From: Terriglobia bacterium
Lineage (GTDB): Bacteria > Acidobacteriota > Terriglobia > Acidiferrales > UBA7541
Direction: 5' to 3'
Assembly (NCBI GenBank): GCA_020072785.1
Contig: JAIQGG010000008.1
Span: forward strand, 1-64,000
Length of the DNA: 64,000 nt
Of the stretch, positions 62,126-64,000 are shown piece after piece. Below the pieces are notes generated by a model, which searched no databases, had not been told where the DNA came from, and saw only the letters and a list, made by a program, of their open reading frames with translations. Position 1 is the first letter of the stretch. Each line of letters starts with the position of its first letter. The translations under genes were made by a program, and so were the position numbers.

Positions 62126-62474
62126 TTGCTGGACTCCATCCTCCACGGCCGGGCTATGCAGGTCAAGTGCCGCGTATACTCTTTTCGGATGCTCCCAGAA
62201 ACGCGCCGGCTGCTTGCCCGCGGGCATCGCCCCTTTCGATCTCTTGTCGCGCCGGCTCTGGGACAGCATCCTCTTGCCGCGGCACGGGCCAAATCGGACT
62301 ACGGCCCCTTTTTCCCTGCAATTGACTCTCCGCGACGGCTCTTGTAACTTCTCAACACTCTGCTGGTCCGGAAGTCGAGCGGGCTTGCCAGCCTGTACAT
62401 CCCGGGCGTTCCGTCATTTGCGGATTCGAGAACGCGGCGCCGCGCCTCTGGCGTCGCAACGCGAGGAGAACACC
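62126..62474. other. Intergenic region between divergent genes, with a weak promoter-like pair
   Basis: 349 bases between the transthyretin-fold gene and the cystathionine enzyme gene. TTGACT at 62322-62327 and TAACTT at 62345-62350 are 17 bases apart and could be a weak sigma-70 promoter for the latter. No known SAM riboswitch pattern was recognised. Confidence 0.4.
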
Positions 62475-63617
62475 ATGGGCTTTGCCACAGATGCCATCCA
62501 CGTCGGTCAGGAGCCGGATCCCTCCACCGGGGCGATCGTCGCGCCGATCTACCAGACCTCCACCTACGTGCTGCAGGAGTTCGGCAAGTACACCGCCGGC
62601 TACGACTACGCCCGCACCAACCATCCCAACCGCAAGGCCCTCGAGCGCTGCGTGGCTAAGCTCGAAGGCGGCCAGAACGCCTATGTCTTCTCCTCCGGCA
62701 TGGCCGGCATCGATGCCGTCTTCCGCCTGCTCCGCCCCGGCGACCACATCGTCGTCTCCGAGGCCGTCTATGGCGGCGTCTATCGCCTTTCCACGCAGTT
62801 CCTCGTGCAGTTCGGCCTGGAATTCAGCTTCGTGGACACTTCCTCGCAGGACAAACTGGCCGCGGCCCTGCGCCCCAACACCAAAATGATCTACCTCGAG
62901 ACCCCCACCAACCCCACCATCATTCTTTCCGACATCGCCTCCACCGCCGCTCTCGCCAACGCCCGGGGCATCACCCTGGTCGTGGACAACACCTTCCTCA
63001 GCCCCTACCTGCAGAATCCCCTGGCTCTCGGCGCGCACATCGTGGTCCATTCCATGACCAAGTACTTGAACGGCCACAGCGACGCCACCGGCGGCGCGGT
63101 CGTCCTCACCCGCCCCGCCGATGCCGAGAAAATCTACTTCATCCAGCGCTCCGCGGGCTCCGGTCTCGCCCCCATGGATTGCTTCCTCGTCTCCCGCGGC
63201 ATCAAGACCTTGGCCGTGCGCATGCTCCAGCACAATGCCAACGGTATCGCCGTCGCCAAGCACCTCGACTCCCACCCCAAAATCAAGAAGGTCTACTACC
63301 CCGGACTGCCCTCGCACCCGCAGCACGAACTCGCCCGCAAACAGCAGAAGGGTCCCGGCGCCATGCTCTCCTTTGAACTGGGCTCCGCCGAAGCCGCACG
63401 CGCCCTGCTCAACAACGTAAAACTCTGCTCCCTCGCCGAAAGCCTTGGTGGCGTCGAGACCCTCATCTCCCACCCCGCCTCCATGACCCACGCTTCCATT
63501 CCCGCCGAGATTCGCAAGAACATCGGCATCACCGAAGGACTCGTCCGCCTCTCCGTCGGCATCGAAGACGTCGCAGACCTCATCGCCGACCTCGACCAGG
63601 CCCTGCTGTACATCTAG
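62475..63617 (+). CDS. Cystathionine gamma-synthase/gamma-lyase family PLP enzyme
   Basis: The 380-residue enzyme is of the Cys/Met metabolism family. K196 in SMTKYLNGHSDATGG binds PLP. YARTNHPNRKALERC, FSSGMAGIDAVFRLL, VVDNTFLSPYLQNPL and AESLGGVETLISHPASMTH cover the rest of the active site. Synthase (from an O-acyl-homoserine and cysteine) and lyase (cystathionine to cysteine) cannot be told apart by eye. The ATG at 62475 has AGGAG upstream, within an open frame that begins earlier. It ends before the convergent cutA gene. Confidence 0.92.
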   Translation: MGFATDAIHVGQEPDPSTGAIVAPIYQTSTYVLQEFGKYTAGYDYARTNHPNRKALERCVAKLEGGQNAYVFSSGMAGIDAVFRLLRPGDHIVVSEAVYGGVYRLSTQFLVQFGLEFSFVDTSSQDKLAAALRPNTKMIYLETPTNPTIILSDIASTAALANARGITLVVDNTFLSPYLQNPLALGAHIVVHSMTKYLNGHSDATGGAVVLTRPADAEKIYFIQRSAGSGLAPMDCFLVSRGIKTLAVRMLQHNANGIAVAKHLDSHPKIKKVYYPGLPSHPQHELARKQQKGPGAMLSFELGSAEAARALLNNVKLCSLAESLGGVETLISHPASMTHASIPAEIRKNIGITEGLVRLSVGIEDVADLIADLDQALLYI

Positions 63618-63662
63618 CCGCCGGCGAAAAAAGGGGAGTCTGTCGTTCTGTGCCCATCCGAT

Positions 63663-63682
63663 GTTGACCGCTTTGCGGTCAC
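63663..63682 (+). repeat. Dispersed palindromic repeat between the cystathionine gene and cutA
   Basis: GTTGACCGCTTTGCGGTCAC, one base from the core. It lies 46 bases beyond the cystathionine-enzyme stop and 74 bases from the cutA stop, so it could end both transcripts. Confidence 0.85.
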
Positions 63683-63755
63683 CCAGAATGAGGTTGGGCG
63701 ATCGTGGATTCCGACTCCTGTCGGAAAGGATCTAACCCACCACCTCCGTGCCCGT

Positions 63756-64000
63756 TCATCGCGTGATACTCCCGCCTAGCCAGTGCAGATACTCGCGCGA
63801 ACCCGCCACAATGGGCAGCGCGATGAATTCCGGCACCTCGTAGCTGTGCAGCCGCTTCACTTCCTTTTCCATGGCGCCCAGGCGCTTGGCCGTCGTCTTT
63901 ATGATCAGCAGAAATTCGCGTGCCCGCTCCACCTTCCTTTTCCAGCGATAGACCGATTCCACCGGCGCGCTCACGATATTCGCGCATGCCGCCAAGCGCG
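63756..64000 (-). CDS. cutA: Divalent-cation tolerance protein CutA, 3' part only
   Basis: The frame is open to the right edge, so the N-terminus is missing. The visible part, ACANIVSAPVESVYRWKRKV, then EFLLIIKTTAKRLGAMEKEV and LHSYEVPEFIALPIVAGS, is the conserved core and C-terminus of CutA, a small trimeric protein linked to copper tolerance. About 81 of the usual 105-110 residues are present. The protein seems normal in the part that can be seen. Confidence 0.9.
   Translation of the reverse strand, partial: RLAACANIVSAPVESVYRWKRKVERAREFLLIIKTTAKRLGAMEKEVKRLHSYEVPEFIALPIVAGSREYLHWLGGSITR

Noticed and set aside
62126-62474. SAM-type riboswitch upstream of the cystathionine enzyme gene
   Set aside because: I looked for the conserved cores and found none that fits.
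1-64000. CRISPR arrays, insertion sequences or integrases
   Set aside because: No regularly spaced direct repeats and no transposase or integrase motif were found on either strand.

Overview
The window looks like a chromosomal segment of a GC-rich, Gram-negative soil-type bacterium, most likely Acidobacteriota (Terriglobia-like). This is inferred from gene content: a very large beta-propeller/IPT/Ig-like surface protein with the acidobacterial-style Gly-rich C-terminus, two FecR proteins with W/Y-rich exported domains, a SpoIVB-type S55 peptidase in a non-sporulation setting, HpnK, RND efflux genes and many signal peptides. No rRNA or other phylogenetic marker is present, so the placement is tentative.

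Region 1-8896, left of a tRNA-Arg(ACG) gene, has several stretches that look AT-richer than the rest. It carries stress/dormancy-type genes: PPK2 polyphosphate kinase, a Mut7-C/ubiquitin-fold protein, a bacterial eRF1-like protein (baeRF family 10 type) coupled to a GemA/gp16-like protein, a GYD protein and a universal stress protein. A convergent operon follows: cyclic-2,3-diphosphoglycerate-synthetase-like P-loop protein, ornithine carbamoyltransferase and carbamate kinase.

Region 9.0-16.4 kb holds an MFS transporter, an exported D-aminoacylase-like amidohydrolase, an FMN 2-hydroxy-acid oxidase, an M28 aminopeptidase, NrdR and a flippase-like membrane protein. Region 16.6-20.2 kb is one operon: ECF sigma factor, zinc-finger anti-sigma factor, B-box/TM2 membrane protein, small membrane protein and a DUF4097-type envelope protein. 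It is followed by aroA, a Met/His-rich secreted protein, a membrane-anchored CXXCH protein, the S55 peptidase plus beta-propeller pair, a threonine/serine dehydratase and the giant surface protein (29.1-33.4 kb).

Region 33.6-40.8 kb has two overlapping PilZ-like genes, hpnK plus a polyprenyl-phosphate-type glycosyltransferase, and an RND pump with its adaptor. Region 41.1-45.5 kb is a coenzyme F420 locus (flavin reductase, NADPH:F420 oxidoreductase, cofD, cofG, cofE). Region 45.7-50.5 kb has the tandem FecR paralogues, then a response regulator, gamma-glutamyltransferase, a zinc-ribbon/OmpA protein, glgB, ferredoxin-NADP reductase, an orphan ABC permease, a transthyretin-fold protein, a cystathionine gamma-synthase/lyase and a partial cutA at the right edge.

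The main pattern not explained by genes is a dispersed palindromic repeat (core GTTGACCGCTTCGCGGTCAC). Ten full or degenerate copies lie between 17.9 and 63.7 kb, always between genes or at gene ends, several touching start or stop codons. Four good intrinsic terminators were also found.
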